Positions 35,711 to 44,874 are shown, counted from the first letter of the stretch. The stretch is 64,000 nucleotides of DNA from HGM04593 sp045634365 (GCA_045634365.1 JAZRAC010000057.1:1-64000); one strand, 5' to 3'. Notes: generated by a model not told the origin, from the letters alone. Translations and numbers: made by a program.

Positions 35711-36052
35711 CTACGGTATTTTTTGCAATCTTGTTCGAATAAAGAATTTTGCCACCTTTTTCAGAATACTGTTTATTACATATATTCTATCGGCAAATAG
35801 CGGTACATTATAATTAAGGAGAAGGGCTGTATATTGCAATTTTGTTTTGTCCATCAAAGTACAAGTAAATTCATAGAATATCTGCCACTCGTCAAATTCA
35901 CGCCCCGTTCCATCCAAAATCTCCACTATTGCCGCTGTGGGGGTGTGCAAAAAGATTTCACGGTCGTCCAACAGAATTTCGCTGTTTAATGCATCGTAAC
36001 CAAGGACGATTGTAACCTCTGGTAAATTGTTAAGAGTGTTCATCTTCTCCAT
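35711..36052 (-). CDS. 113-residue protein of unknown function
   Basis: No signal peptide and no family recognised. The N-terminal 60 residues look like a compact alpha/beta fold (VTIVLGYDALNSEILLDDRE, PTAAIVEILDGTGREFDEW); the C-terminal half is hydrophobic and aromatic (TALLLNYNVPLFADRIYVI) and ends in a basic tail. It has its own promoter (36286-36315) with an unusually long, structured leader of about 230 bases. That long leader is the main reason to think the gene is regulated. Confidence 0.6.
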   Translation of the reverse strand: MEKMNTLNNLPEVTIVLGYDALNSEILLDDREIFLHTPTAAIVEILDGTGREFDEWQIFYEFTCTLMDKTKLQYTALLLNYNVPLFADRIYVINSILKKVAKFFIRTRLQKIP

Positions 36053-36285
36053 CTTGAAAAAATAAAGGGTTAAACTTGTCGCAAAAGAATATAAATATAG
36101 CGTGGATAGGTCGTACTATTCAGAGGTACTGCCATACCCACACTACAATACAACACCACCCACGCTATCGCGTAGGCGTTTCGTATCTATTGTGCTTGTA
36201 GTGTTGAAATTGGCAGTTTTCTGATTAAGTACAATAGCAAAACGCTATAAAAATTCAAATGTCAGGATAGCATACGCTATCTGTA
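36053..36285 (-). promoter_or_regulatory. long structured leader / nested inverted repeats upstream of the 113-residue gene
   Basis: Within this gap I find several pairs of inverted repeats: ATAGCGTGG (36097-36105) with CCACGCTAT (36160-36168), ACACTACAA (36140-36148) with TTGTAGTGT (36196-36204), GCGTTT (36176-36181) with AAACGC (36240-36245), CTATTGTGCTT (36187-36197) with AAGTACAATAG (36226-36236, one mismatch) and the palindrome GATAGCATACGCTATC (36267-36282). Some are mutually exclusive, as in switching leaders. It lies between a promoter and the next gene and contains no open frame. Function is unknown. Confidence 0.5.
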
Positions 36286-36315
36286 CAAAGGTATTAAAAG
36301 TTTTTCACATTCAAA
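36286..36315 (-). promoter_or_regulatory. Bacteroidetes promoter for the 113-residue gene
   Basis: On the minus strand: TTTG (36312-36315), 18 bases, then TACCTTTG (36286-36293). Both the -7 and -33 elements and near-canonical spacing are present. Transcription would start about 36280 and run through the structured leader. Confidence 0.65.
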
Positions 36316-36356
36316 ACAAATACAATACAATTGGATATACAAATTAGTGGCAACTA

Positions 36357-36689
36357 TTATGGGGCCCAAGCACCCTCGTTCATAAGTTCACGCAACAATG
36401 TACGCTGTTCGGCAGTAATATCCATACGAAGCACCGCATCCACCCAACGATAATCGTCACCCGACTGCCGTCGCGACATATAGGTAATTTCCATCACCGG
36501 ATGCAGGCTATCGGCATCCAGAAGTTCTATATTATAATAGGAGGGGAAAAAGTGGTCGACCGACGGCATACGGTTCTCCCGCCCAAGCGACAAGTTGTAA
36601 ACAGCGGTTGCCGAGGGTAATTTATTGCCATCGGGTGTGCAGGCAGCAAAAGCCGCTGCCGCAAAAAATATATTCAGTAAACGTGCCAT
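36357..36689 (-). CDS. small lipoprotein, function unknown
   Basis: A 110-residue protein with a signal sequence and lipobox: MARLLNIFFAAAAFAACTPDG, cysteine 17 after a small-residue stretch, which indicates a lipidated envelope protein. The mature 94 residues contain VYNLSLGRENRMP, YYNIELLDADSLHPVMEITY and a final helix ITAEQRTLLRELMNEG. The family is unknown to me. It starts 76 bases after the BspA-like gene on the same strand and could be cotranscribed with it. Confidence 0.65.
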   Translation of the reverse strand: MARLLNIFFAAAAFAACTPDGNKLPSATAVYNLSLGRENRMPSVDHFFPSYYNIELLDADSLHPVMEITYMSRRQSGDDYRWVDAVLRMDITAEQRTLLRELMNEGAWAP

Positions 36690-36764
36690 TATCCTAAATT
36701 ACTATAATAGAATAACAGCCTGTGTGAAAAAATGTTTAAGAAATTATCGTAAAAGCCAAGATTT

Positions 36765-37802
36765 TCAATTACCCTCCTCCACGTTTCCGAATCTCTCCCA
36801 CACACGCGCAAAGCCATACTCGGCCACTGCACCTTGCGGCACAAAAAGAGTAGCCTGCGAATACACCTGTGCATCGGCAATCTCGCCCGAGCACATAGGA
36901 GCAGCGGGAGAGGCAATGTGAAGTTCTTTCAGCGACGAGCAACTGCGAAAGGCCTGCTCACCCACATTCACCACCGCAGCGGGAATATCTATACGCTCAA
37001 TGGCCGAGCAATTATAAAAAGCACCATAGCCTATGCTCAACACCCCATCGTGCAACGCAACGGAACGCAATGCCGTGCAACCGGCAAGCACACCTTGATC
37101 GAGCATATTAACCCCCGACGGCAGGGAGAAGGTCGCGAGCGAGGAGCAACCCCAAAAGGCACCCTTCTTAATAGAGGCAACAGTTTGTGGCAGTTCCACC
37201 TTTTCGAGCGAGGCACAGTCGCGAAAAGCCCACCCCTCAATCGAGAGTACCCCCTGCGGCAAAATAACCTCGCGCAACGAGGAACAACCACAGAAAGCAT
37301 ACTCGCCCACGCTGTCTATTCCCACAGGGAACGAAATATTGCGAAGAGCCGTGCAACCATCGAACAACGACGGTTCAATATTTATGAGCGCATCGGGGAG
37401 AAAGAGATTTTCGAGTGCGGTACACCCCTCAAAAGCACTGCGACCGATGACAATAACCCCTTGCGGGAAAATTGCTTCGCGAAGAGCCGTGCATCCTTTA
37501 AACGCACGCATTCCCACAATGTGCAGCGCATCGCCGAATTTAACCGAAGAGAGCGCGGTGCATCCCTCGAACGCAGCAATTCCTATCGCCTCCACGGCAG
37601 CACCCGTTTCAATACCCTGCAATGCAGTACAACCGGCAAATGCCTCATCGAGAATTTCGGTTACACTATATTCGCGACCGGCGACATTTATTACAGCAGG
37701 AATTTTCACAATACCGCAGTAAGGAGTATCGTTTTTTGTCACCGTTGCCGTGCCATCGGCCTCGTTCAGCAGATAAGAGATACTATCTATTTTTGTTATC
37801 AT
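36765..37802 (-). CDS. BspA-type leucine-rich repeat protein without signal peptide
   Basis: A 345-residue protein made almost entirely of about eleven 23-residue LRR_5 repeats of the Treponema/Bacteroides BspA type, each of the form GAFxGCTALxxVxLPxGVxxIG (for example FRDCASLEKVELPQTVASI, YAFCGCSSLREVILPQGVLS). The N terminus (MITKIDSISYLLNEADGTAT) has no signal peptide and a short beta region precedes the repeats; the C terminus ends in a short cap (ATLFVPQGAVAEYGFARVW). BspA proteins bind host matrix or other bacteria when secreted; this one shows no export signal, which is odd. Function unknown. Confidence 0.85.
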   Translation of the reverse strand: MITKIDSISYLLNEADGTATVTKNDTPYCGIVKIPAVINVAGREYSVTEILDEAFAGCTALQGIETGAAVEAIGIAAFEGCTALSSVKFGDALHIVGMRAFKGCTALREAIFPQGVIVIGRSAFEGCTALENLFLPDALINIEPSLFDGCTALRNISFPVGIDSVGEYAFCGCSSLREVILPQGVLSIEGWAFRDCASLEKVELPQTVASIKKGAFWGCSSLATFSLPSGVNMLDQGVLAGCTALRSVALHDGVLSIGYGAFYNCSAIERIDIPAAVVNVGEQAFRSCSSLKELHIASPAAPMCSGEIADAQVYSQATLFVPQGAVAEYGFARVWERFGNVEEGN

Positions 37803-37814
37803 AGGTGCAGAGGA

Positions 37815-39026
37815 TTAGGGTATTAACAACGAACTGTCGCCGTAGCTCAAAAAACGAAAATCGTGAGCAAGGGCATAATCGTAGATTTTGCGCCAATCGC
37901 CCTTCAAGAATGCCGATACAAGCAGCAGCAACGTGCTTTTAGGCTGATGAAAATTTGTTACAATAGCCTTCACTATGCGGAATGTGTAACCGGGGGCAAT
38001 CATAATCTGTGTGTGGGCGTGCAACGCATCGAGGCCATTGGATTTTAAATAGGCAGCGAGTGCCTGCAAGGCTTCGAGCGTGGTGAGGGTGTGAGTGCGA
38101 TTATAGGGCGTCCACTGCCCCACGTGCAGTTCATCGGGAGATATTTCGGGATTTTCGCACACAGCCTCGCCCAGAAAGTAAAGACTTTCGAGCGTGCGCA
38201 CCGAAGTTGTTCCCACCGCCACCGCACTGCCACCGGCAGCAATAAGTTTTTCGAGCAACGGGAGGCGCACCTCTATATACTCCTCGTGCATTTCGTGCCC
38301 GGCTATAAACTCGCTCTTCACAGGCTTAAAGGTTCCTGCGCCAACGTGAAGAGTAACCTCCTCGCAATCGACTCCGGACGCAACAAGCCCCTCGAACACC
38401 GCAGGCGTAAAGTGCAGGCCCGCAGTGGGCGCAGCAACAGAGCCCTTAATCTTTGAGTATACTGTTTGATATGTTTTTTTATCGCCCTCCTCGGTACTGC
38501 GGTTAAGATAAGGAGGAATGGGAAGCTCACCTGCCGCTTCGAGTATCTCGGCAAACGAAAAGCCGCCGTTCCAGAAGAAACGAACAGTGTTAACGGTGCC
38601 ACTGCTCACCCGTTCCACAGAAAGTTGAATCTCTTGCCCGGCAATCTGCACCATCTGCGAGAGTGTGCCGCTTTTCCAGCGGTTGCTGTTACCCACAAGA
38701 CACTGCCACACACACTCACCCGTCTGCTGGAATATTAGTTGATAATCGGCCGGCTGTTCGGGCTCCAAGCAGAATACCTCTATGGTGGCACCTGTCTCCT
38801 TTTTAAAGCGCAAACGTGCCTGAATAACCTTTGTGTTATTGAACACCATCAAACTCCCTTGCGGAATATATTTCGGCAACGAAGAGAATATATCCTCGCT
38901 CACCGCACCATCTTTGTAGAGCAACAGCTTAGAGGTGTCGCGCTGCGCAAGAGGATATTTTGCAATTCTCTCGTCGGGCAGCGGATAGTCATACTCTGCA
39001 ATAGCAATATCTTGTACTTTTCTCAT
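37815..39026 (-). CDS. queA: S-adenosylmethionine:tRNA ribosyltransferase-isomerase
   Basis: Transfers and isomerises the ribosyl group of S-adenosylmethionine onto preQ1-tRNA to form epoxyqueuosine. The 403-residue protein shows the family signatures: YDYPLPDERIAKYPLAQRD near the N terminus, MVFNNTKVIQARL, APTAGLHFTPAVFEGL, VTLHVGAGTFKPV and VTNFHQPKSTLLLLVSAFL near the C terminus. Slightly longer than the E. coli enzyme, as usual in Bacteroidetes. It lies 12 bases upstream of the BspA-like gene on the same strand. Confidence 0.96.
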   Translation of the reverse strand: MRKVQDIAIAEYDYPLPDERIAKYPLAQRDTSKLLLYKDGAVSEDIFSSLPKYIPQGSLMVFNNTKVIQARLRFKKETGATIEVFCLEPEQPADYQLIFQQTGECVWQCLVGNSNRWKSGTLSQMVQIAGQEIQLSVERVSSGTVNTVRFFWNGGFSFAEILEAAGELPIPPYLNRSTEEGDKKTYQTVYSKIKGSVAAPTAGLHFTPAVFEGLVASGVDCEEVTLHVGAGTFKPVKSEFIAGHEMHEEYIEVRLPLLEKLIAAGGSAVAVGTTSVRTLESLYFLGEAVCENPEISPDELHVGQWTPYNRTHTLTTLEALQALAAYLKSNGLDALHAHTQIMIAPGYTFRIVKAIVTNFHQPKSTLLLLVSAFLKGDWRKIYDYALAHDFRFLSYGDSSLLIP

Positions 39027-39095
39027 AATTCTGTTTTACGGCTGCGAAGATACGAATTTTGCAAGCAACAAAAAAGATTTCACATAAACTAAAAA

Positions 39096-39128
39096 GCCCC
39101 CGACTCACTTCAAAATTGAGCCGGGGGC
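39096..39128 (-). terminator. terminator after fba
   Basis: Minus-strand hairpin with arms GCCCCCGGCTCA and TGAGTCGGGGGC (one mismatch) followed by five T residues, 22 bases after the fba stop. Confidence 0.8.
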
Positions 39129-39149
39129 GAAATTATGAAAACAAATACT

Positions 39150-40151
39150 TTACTGAGCAAGTTTGTTGTCAGAACCAAGAACATTCACAATCTTGTGGAT
39201 GTACTGCTTCTTCATATTCTCGCGAGCGGGACCGAGGTACTTGCGGGGGTCGAACTCAGCAGGCTGAGTAGCGAAAATCTCGCGGATAGCTGCGGTCATA
39301 GCCAAACGGCTATCGCTGTCGATGTTAATTTTGCAAACTGCAAGAGCAGCAGCCTTGCGAAGCTCCTCTTCGGGAATACCGATAGCATCCTTCAATGCAC
39401 CGCCATACTTGTTGATGGTAGCAACCTCCTCCTGGGGAACAGAAGAAGAACCGTGAAGAACGATGGGGAAGCCGGGAAGTTCCTTCATACAGCCTTCGAG
39501 TACATCGAATGCCAAGGGAGGAGGAACAAGAATACCATTCTCGTTGCGTGTGCACTGCTCGGGCTTGAATTTGTTTGCACCGTGAGAAGTACCGATAGAG
39601 ATAGCCAAGCTGTCGCAACCGGTCTTGCTTACGAAGTCAACAACCTCCTCGGGACGAGTATAAGTGTGATGCTCGGCAACAACGTCATCCTCAACACCTG
39701 CAAGGATACCAAGCTCGCCCTCAACAGTTACATCATACTGGTGAGCATACTCAACAACCTTCTTTGTGAGAGCAACGTTCTCCTCGTAGGGGAGGTGAGA
39801 ACCGTCGATCATTACAGAAGAGAAGCCCATATCGATGCAAGACTTGCACAACTCGAAAGAGTTACCGTGGTCGAGGTGGAGAACAATCTCGGGATTAGCG
39901 CAACCGAGTTCTTTTGCATACTCAACAGCGCCCTCGGCCATATAACGGAGGAGTGTCTGGTTAGCATACTTGCGAGCACCGCTTGATACTTGAAGAATAA
40001 CGGGAGATTTTGTCTCTACTGCAGCCATTACAATAGCCTGCAACTGCTCCATGTTGTTGAAGTTGAAAGCGGGGATAGCGTAGCCGCCTTTCATTGCTCT
40101 TGCAAACATATCACGAGTGTTTACAAGACCTAATTCTTTAAAATTTACCAT
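39150..40151 (-). CDS. fba: class II fructose-bisphosphate aldolase
   Basis: Zinc-dependent cleavage of fructose 1,6-bisphosphate to the two triose phosphates. The 333-residue protein has the metal-binding histidine segment IVLHLDHGNSFELCKSCID, the GELGILAGVEDD region, SIGTSHGANKF and PIVLHGSSSVP, all class II motifs. Expressed from a TAAATTTG box at 40214-40221 and closed by the terminator at 39096-39128; it looks monocistronic and, like pgk, a strongly expressed glycolytic gene. Confidence 0.97.
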   Translation of the reverse strand: MVNFKELGLVNTRDMFARAMKGGYAIPAFNFNNMEQLQAIVMAAVETKSPVILQVSSGARKYANQTLLRYMAEGAVEYAKELGCANPEIVLHLDHGNSFELCKSCIDMGFSSVMIDGSHLPYEENVALTKKVVEYAHQYDVTVEGELGILAGVEDDVVAEHHTYTRPEEVVDFVSKTGCDSLAISIGTSHGANKFKPEQCTRNENGILVPPPLAFDVLEGCMKELPGFPIVLHGSSSVPQEEVATINKYGGALKDAIGIPEEELRKAAALAVCKINIDSDSRLAMTAAIREIFATQPAEFDPRKYLGPARENMKKQYIHKIVNVLGSDNKLAQ

Positions 40152-40213
40152 AGTTTATATACTTTAAAAGTAATTAAAATAGTCTTTGCAAGCCCCTTTT
40201 GGGGGATTCTTTG

Positions 40214-40221
40214 CAAATTTA
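40214..40221 (-). promoter_or_regulatory. Bacteroidetes -7 box upstream of fba
   Basis: Minus-strand TAAATTTG, a TAnnTTTG match 62 bases before the fba ATG, in a region otherwise very AT-rich. Confidence 0.5.
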
Positions 40222-40387
40222 GTAAAATCTTTCCTTATAGTGAGTATTATCGGCAAAAAAAGTGATACAAAAATAAAAAAATGGGACAAACGCATAGTAT
40301 TTACTATTACAACCGCTATTTTTTTGCCATTGCAAACTATTTTTCTCGAATAAAAAGAGTAAATTCGCAAAAAAACAAGACAGAATT

Positions 40388-41011
40388 ATGTATATCATAG
40401 GCATTGCAGGAGGCACAGGGTCGGGAAAGACGACCGTTGTAAAGGAGATTGTAAATTCGTTGCCCGAGGCTTCGGTGGTGGTAATTCCGCAAGACTCGTA
40501 CTACAAAGACAGCAGCCACATACCCGTGGAAGAGAGGCAGTTTATAAATTTCGACCACCCCGACGCATTCGATTGGGAGCTGCTTGTGGAGCAGATAGCA
40601 ATGCTGCGCAAGGGGCAGGCAATAGAGCAGCCCACATATTCATATATCACCTGTACGCGCCAGCCCGAGGTTGTGCACATTGAGCCCAAGGAGGTGATAA
40701 TAATCGAAGGCATTATGGCACTTGTAAGCCCCCGATTGCGCGATCTTATGGACCTTAAAGTATTTGTCGACGCCGATGCCGATGACCGCCTCATACGCCT
40801 CATTAGACGCGACATTATAGAGCGTGGGCGCACTCCCGAGACTGTAATTTCGCGCTACGAGCGCATTGTAAAGGAGATGCATTGGGAGTTCATAGAGCCC
40901 ACCAAGAAATTTGCCGATATTATAATTCCACAAGGCGGGCACAACAAAAAGGCGATACAGATGCTACAAATGTCAATAGGCTACTTTCTTAAAGCCGGTT
41001 CTATAAATTAG
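40388..41011 (+). CDS. udk: uridine kinase
   Basis: Phosphorylates uridine (and cytidine) in pyrimidine salvage. The 207-residue protein begins with the Walker A motif GIAGGTGSGKTTVVK (residues 4-18), followed by IPQDSYYKDSSH, FDHPDAFDWELL (substrate-binding) and the IEGIMAL strand; DADADDRLIRLIRRDIIERGR is the lid. Length is that of the bacterial enzyme. Divergently transcribed from fba. Confidence 0.96.
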   Translation: MYIIGIAGGTGSGKTTVVKEIVNSLPEASVVVIPQDSYYKDSSHIPVEERQFINFDHPDAFDWELLVEQIAMLRKGQAIEQPTYSYITCTRQPEVVHIEPKEVIIIEGIMALVSPRLRDLMDLKVFVDADADDRLIRLIRRDIIERGRTPETVISRYERIVKEMHWEFIEPTKKFADIIIPQGGHNKKAIQMLQMSIGYFLKAGSIN

Positions 41012-41198
41012 GCCGCGACAATTTTGGTAATTATTTTTAGTAGATTGCTTGTTTTTATAATGCGCGCGTAGCGGGCTATGCAACTGAATAAAAATAAACA
41101 AGATACAAAAACAAAGCCAAAAGTAGCCGGAACAGTGCCTGCAACATTAAGGATGATTTTTCATAATTTATAGAACTTGCCTTAACAAATAGCCCATT
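41012..41198. other. intergenic region between udk and the transglycosylase
   Basis: Contains an imperfect inverted repeat, CTTGTTTTTAT / ATAAAAATAAACAAG, at about 41048-41102, which may act as a terminator for udk. Nothing else recognised. Confidence 0.4.
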
Positions 41199-41936
41199 AT
41201 GCGATTGAGATACATATACCCCATTGCCCTCATCATTGCCTTTGTTATGTTTGTAACAGAGGGCGATGTTATATTCCGTGGCAAGGTAAAAGGGGTTTAT
41301 GTATACACGCCGCAATATAAATACATTTCTCCCCACGTAACAATTTCGCCATACGACAAGAAATTCCGCGAAGCGGCCGACACGCTCGGGTGGGATTGGA
41401 AATTTATTGCAGCCATAGCCTTCACCGAATCGCGTTTCGACAGCACTGCCGTATCGGGCGTGGGTGCTTGCGGAGTGATGCAGGTGATGCCCGCCACGTT
41501 GCGCGGCTTTGGCATTCCCGACTCCCTGTGTATGGATACGAGAAGCAATATTATGGCTGCGGCCGAACTGCTGGGCAGTCTCAATCACCTGTACCGCCGC
41601 ATAGAAAATTTCGAGGAGCGCAGTAATTTCATTCTTGCATCGTACAACGCCGGTGCCGGACACATTGGCGACGCAATGAACCTTGCACAGAAATATGGTC
41701 GCCCGCGCTACGTGTGGCACCAGAATGTCGACTCCTTCCTCATCCTTAAAGGAGAGCCCCAATATTACACCGACAGCGTGTGCCGCAACGGCTCGTTCAG
41801 CGACTGGAAGCAGACACTATCCTTCGTGAAAAAAGTGAAACGCACCTGGCGCAGATACAATATACTGCAAGAGCGTTACAACGACTCCATAAACACCCTG
41901 CTTGCCAACGACACTACCATAAAATTAACCGATTGA
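41199..41936 (+). CDS. lytic transglycosylase, MltF-like
   Basis: A 245-residue SLT-domain enzyme that cleaves the MurNAc-GlcNAc bond of peptidoglycan. An N-terminal membrane or uncleaved signal segment is at residues 6-20 (YIPIALIIAFVMF region). The catalytic glutamate is E77 in AFTESRFDSTAVSG, followed by GVMQVMPAT and the ASYNAGAGHIGDAM motif of family 1 transglycosylases. The C-terminal 60 residues are charged. It precedes the nuclease-helicase gene by 5 bases, so they may be cotranscribed. Confidence 0.9.
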   Translation: MRLRYIYPIALIIAFVMFVTEGDVIFRGKVKGVYVYTPQYKYISPHVTISPYDKKFREAADTLGWDWKFIAAIAFTESRFDSTAVSGVGACGVMQVMPATLRGFGIPDSLCMDTRSNIMAAAELLGSLNHLYRRIENFEERSNFILASYNAGAGHIGDAMNLAQKYGRPRYVWHQNVDSFLILKGEPQYYTDSVCRNGSFSDWKQTLSFVKKVKRTWRRYNILQERYNDSINTLLANDTTIKLTD

Positions 41937-41941
41937 TATAT

Positions 41942-44863
41942 ATGCAGGAGAGTTTTTTACGCAAGCAGATAACCTTTGAGGCATACAACGAGGGGGTAAT
42001 TACAGGGCACGACAAAGATGGCACGAGGCTTTCTGTGGCGTTGCCTGCCGAGGCTTGCTACGCGCAGTTGCCGCAGTTGCTCGTCAAAGGTTGCAAGCTG
42101 AATATACTATCGGTTACCACTGCACCCGACGGTACTCTGCACCCGCGCGACATAATATATGAACCCGATTACCTTATAGATATTTCGGCACTCGCACGCT
42201 GCGTGCAGCCATACGGTTCACCGGCATTAGGCTACATAATAAATATGTTCGAACAGAGTGGCGACAGTGCCGCACGCTTGCTTGGAGAGGCCGCCAACCT
42301 GTTTCTCGACGACTGCGTGAACGAGGAGCGTGAACGGCCCGCCACATACAGCGAGTCGATGCAAAAATTCTTCCGCGACTACACCCTGCCCCTCTCCGTG
42401 TGCGACGAAATTGACAGCGACTTTTTCGCTCGGGCGCGCAACCACTTCAACAACATACAGATGAAAATGGGCAGCACAGGCATTGAGGCTGCCGACGACT
42501 ACCGTCGCGACCGCCTCTATCTTGAACCATCGTTCTTCTGCGAACCGCTCGGCCTTCAAGGGCGCATCGACCTTCTGCAAAGTGATTGCAGCCACCTTAT
42601 AGAATTAAAATCGGGCAAAGCCGATGAATTCAACGGCGGCCCGAAGGTGGAGCACCGCATACAAATGTCGCTCTACAAAGAGATGCTCTGCTACTCGCTG
42701 CAAATACCGCGCGAGCACATCCGCCCCTATCTTTTCTACTCGCGCTACCCCCGTTTTTATAAACAGGAATCGAGCATAGCCGAAACGAGCCGCACGCTTA
42801 TGTTGCGCAACAAGATTGTGGCACTGCTCACTCAAATGCAAGAGGATGGGCTGCGAAAGACACTCACAAGCATCGCCGCCGAGGATTTAAACGAGAGGGG
42901 CGACTGCGGCAAGCTGTGGTGCAACTATCTGCGCCCGCACATAGAGCAGACGCTTGCCCCCATACAAAATGCCGACGCCACCCTGCAAGAGTATTTCTTC
43001 GGGAACGCAGCCTTTGTGGCACGCGAAATGTATCTTGCCAAAATGGGCAATGGCGACTATGAGCGCGGCCGCAGCTTCGCCGATATTTGGAACGCCCCGT
43101 TGGAGAGCAAAATAGAGAATGGCAACATTCTTATAGACCTTGAAATAAAATCTTTCGACAGCGAAGAGGGAATAAGCGAAATAACCCTCTCGCTCCCTGC
43201 ATACAGCGAAGAGTTCTACCCCAATTTCAGAGCCGGCGACACGGTATTCCTCTATCGTCGCGACAACGATGGGCACAATGCCACCAACAGACAGGTTACC
43301 CGTGGCACGCTCACAACCATCACCCCCGAGGAGGTTACCATACATCTGCGCCACAAGCAGAAAAACCGCAACCTCTACCCCACCGGCAGCCGATACGCAA
43401 TGGAGCACGACCACCTCGACAGCACCTTCCGCGCCACCTTCCGCGACCTTGCAAGCCTGCTCGCCGCCCCTCGGGAGCGCATCGACCTGCTGCTCACACG
43501 CCGCGCACCACGCATCGACCACTCGCTCACCCTCAAAGGGAGATACACCAACGAATATATCGACAACATTGTGTTGCAAGCCAAGCAGGCCGAGGAACTC
43601 TTTATGCTCGTGGGCCCTCCCGGAACGGGAAAAACCTCACAGGCACTCAAAAGTATGGTGCAGGAATTTCACAACTACGAAGAGCAGAATATTCTGCTCG
43701 CATCATACACCAACCGCGCCGTCGACGAAATATGTGAAGCGCTCGAAAGTATCCCAGGCTCACCGGCCTATATAAGAATAGGTAGCGAGCAGAGCTGTGC
43801 TGCCAAGCACCGCCACCGCCTGCTAAAAAACACAATAGCCCACTGCACTAATCGCGAACAGATAAGAACCACAATGCAGGAGCACCGCATTTTCGTGGGC
43901 ACGGTAGCCTCGCTCACCGGACGCAAAGAGCTATTCTCACTCAAACAATTCGATGTTGCCATAATAGACGAAGCAACGCAGATTTTAGAGTCGCAGCTTG
44001 CCGGCCTTTGGGCAGCAACCACCCCCGAGAAAGAGGTTGCGATAAAGAAATTCATACTCATAGGCGACCCCAAGCAGTTGCCTGCTGTGGTAGCACAAAA
44101 CAGCGCATACACAAAGGTTACTGCCCCGATACTAAACAAAATAGGCATACACGATTATGGAACATCGCTCTTCGAGCGTCTCTACAAATGGTACCACACG
44201 CACCCCCTCAAAGGCATCACAGCCACGCTCAATCGCCAAGGGCGTATGCACCCCGCAATAAACCAATTTGCCAACCGCCACTTCTACAACAGCATACTCG
44301 AACCTATTCCCCTGCCCCACCAGCAAGAAGAACTATTATACCCGCTGTATGACAAAAAAGATGCCCGACAAACAACAATGGCAACCCGTCGCGCAGCCTT
44401 CATAAACATAGGGCCCGACAAAAGCGGAACCCCCAAAGTGAACCGAAACGAGGCGCAGGAGATTGCCCTCTTCGTGCAAGCATATTACAAGGTGAGGGAG
44501 GCTAACGGCAACCCCTGCAACCCTTCGCAGGAGATTGGAATAATAGTACCCTTCCGCAGCCAGATTGCAATGGTAACAAAAGAGATTGCGAAACTCGACA
44601 TTCCCCGTAGCAAGGATATTGTGATTGACACCGTGGAGCGTTTCCAAGGCTCGCAGCGCGAGATAATTCTCTTCGGCACCACCATAAGCAACGCCGCACA
44701 AATTGATATTCTCTCGGCACCTGTTCCCGACGCCGACGGCACCCCCATCGACCGCAAGCTAAACGTTGCACTCACCCGCGCACGCCGCCAGATGTTCATC
44801 TTCGGCAACAGGGATATTCTTGCCCTGTCGCCCATCTACAAGGCACTAATCGAGGAGGTGTAA
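41942..44863 (+). CDS. Dna2-like fused nuclease and superfamily 1 helicase
   Basis: From the ATG at 41942 (MQESFLRKQITFEA), 973 residues. Residues about 150-240 hold a PD-(D/E)XK nuclease core: GRIDLLQ (metal-binding Asp near 206) and LIELKSGKADEF (E and K of the ExK motif near 225), as in RecB, Cas4 and Dna2 nucleases. From about 540 to the end is a UPF1/Dna2-type SF1 helicase: Walker A VGPPGTGKTSQA near 557, DEATQIL (Walker B), GDPKQLPAVV (motif III), LNRQGRMHPAINQFA (motif IV), and IIVPFRSQIAMV, DTVERFQGSQREI and ALTRARR (motifs V and VI). Likely acts in DNA end processing or Okazaki-like flap repair. The in-frame extension to 41780 overlaps the previous gene and is rejected. Confidence 0.87.
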   Translation: MQESFLRKQITFEAYNEGVITGHDKDGTRLSVALPAEACYAQLPQLLVKGCKLNILSVTTAPDGTLHPRDIIYEPDYLIDISALARCVQPYGSPALGYIINMFEQSGDSAARLLGEAANLFLDDCVNEERERPATYSESMQKFFRDYTLPLSVCDEIDSDFFARARNHFNNIQMKMGSTGIEAADDYRRDRLYLEPSFFCEPLGLQGRIDLLQSDCSHLIELKSGKADEFNGGPKVEHRIQMSLYKEMLCYSLQIPREHIRPYLFYSRYPRFYKQESSIAETSRTLMLRNKIVALLTQMQEDGLRKTLTSIAAEDLNERGDCGKLWCNYLRPHIEQTLAPIQNADATLQEYFFGNAAFVAREMYLAKMGNGDYERGRSFADIWNAPLESKIENGNILIDLEIKSFDSEEGISEITLSLPAYSEEFYPNFRAGDTVFLYRRDNDGHNATNRQVTRGTLTTITPEEVTIHLRHKQKNRNLYPTGSRYAMEHDHLDSTFRATFRDLASLLAAPRERIDLLLTRRAPRIDHSLTLKGRYTNEYIDNIVLQAKQAEELFMLVGPPGTGKTSQALKSMVQEFHNYEEQNILLASYTNRAVDEICEALESIPGSPAYIRIGSEQSCAAKHRHRLLKNTIAHCTNREQIRTTMQEHRIFVGTVASLTGRKELFSLKQFDVAIIDEATQILESQLAGLWAATTPEKEVAIKKFILIGDPKQLPAVVAQNSAYTKVTAPILNKIGIHDYGTSLFERLYKWYHTHPLKGITATLNRQGRMHPAINQFANRHFYNSILEPIPLPHQQEELLYPLYDKKDARQTTMATRRAAFINIGPDKSGTPKVNRNEAQEIALFVQAYYKVREANGNPCNPSQEIGIIVPFRSQIAMVTKEIAKLDIPRSKDIVIDTVERFQGSQREIILFGTTISNAAQIDILSAPVPDADGTPIDRKLNVALTRARRQMFIFGNRDILALSPIYKALIEEV

Positions 44864-44874
44864 CACCGCCGCCC

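Noticed and set aside
36181..36245. A CRISPR-like repeat or attC-like site in the 36.1-36.3 kb gap
   Set aside because: Only one copy, no spacer array, and the ends do not fit the R/Y box pattern of integron attC sites; a structured leader fits better.
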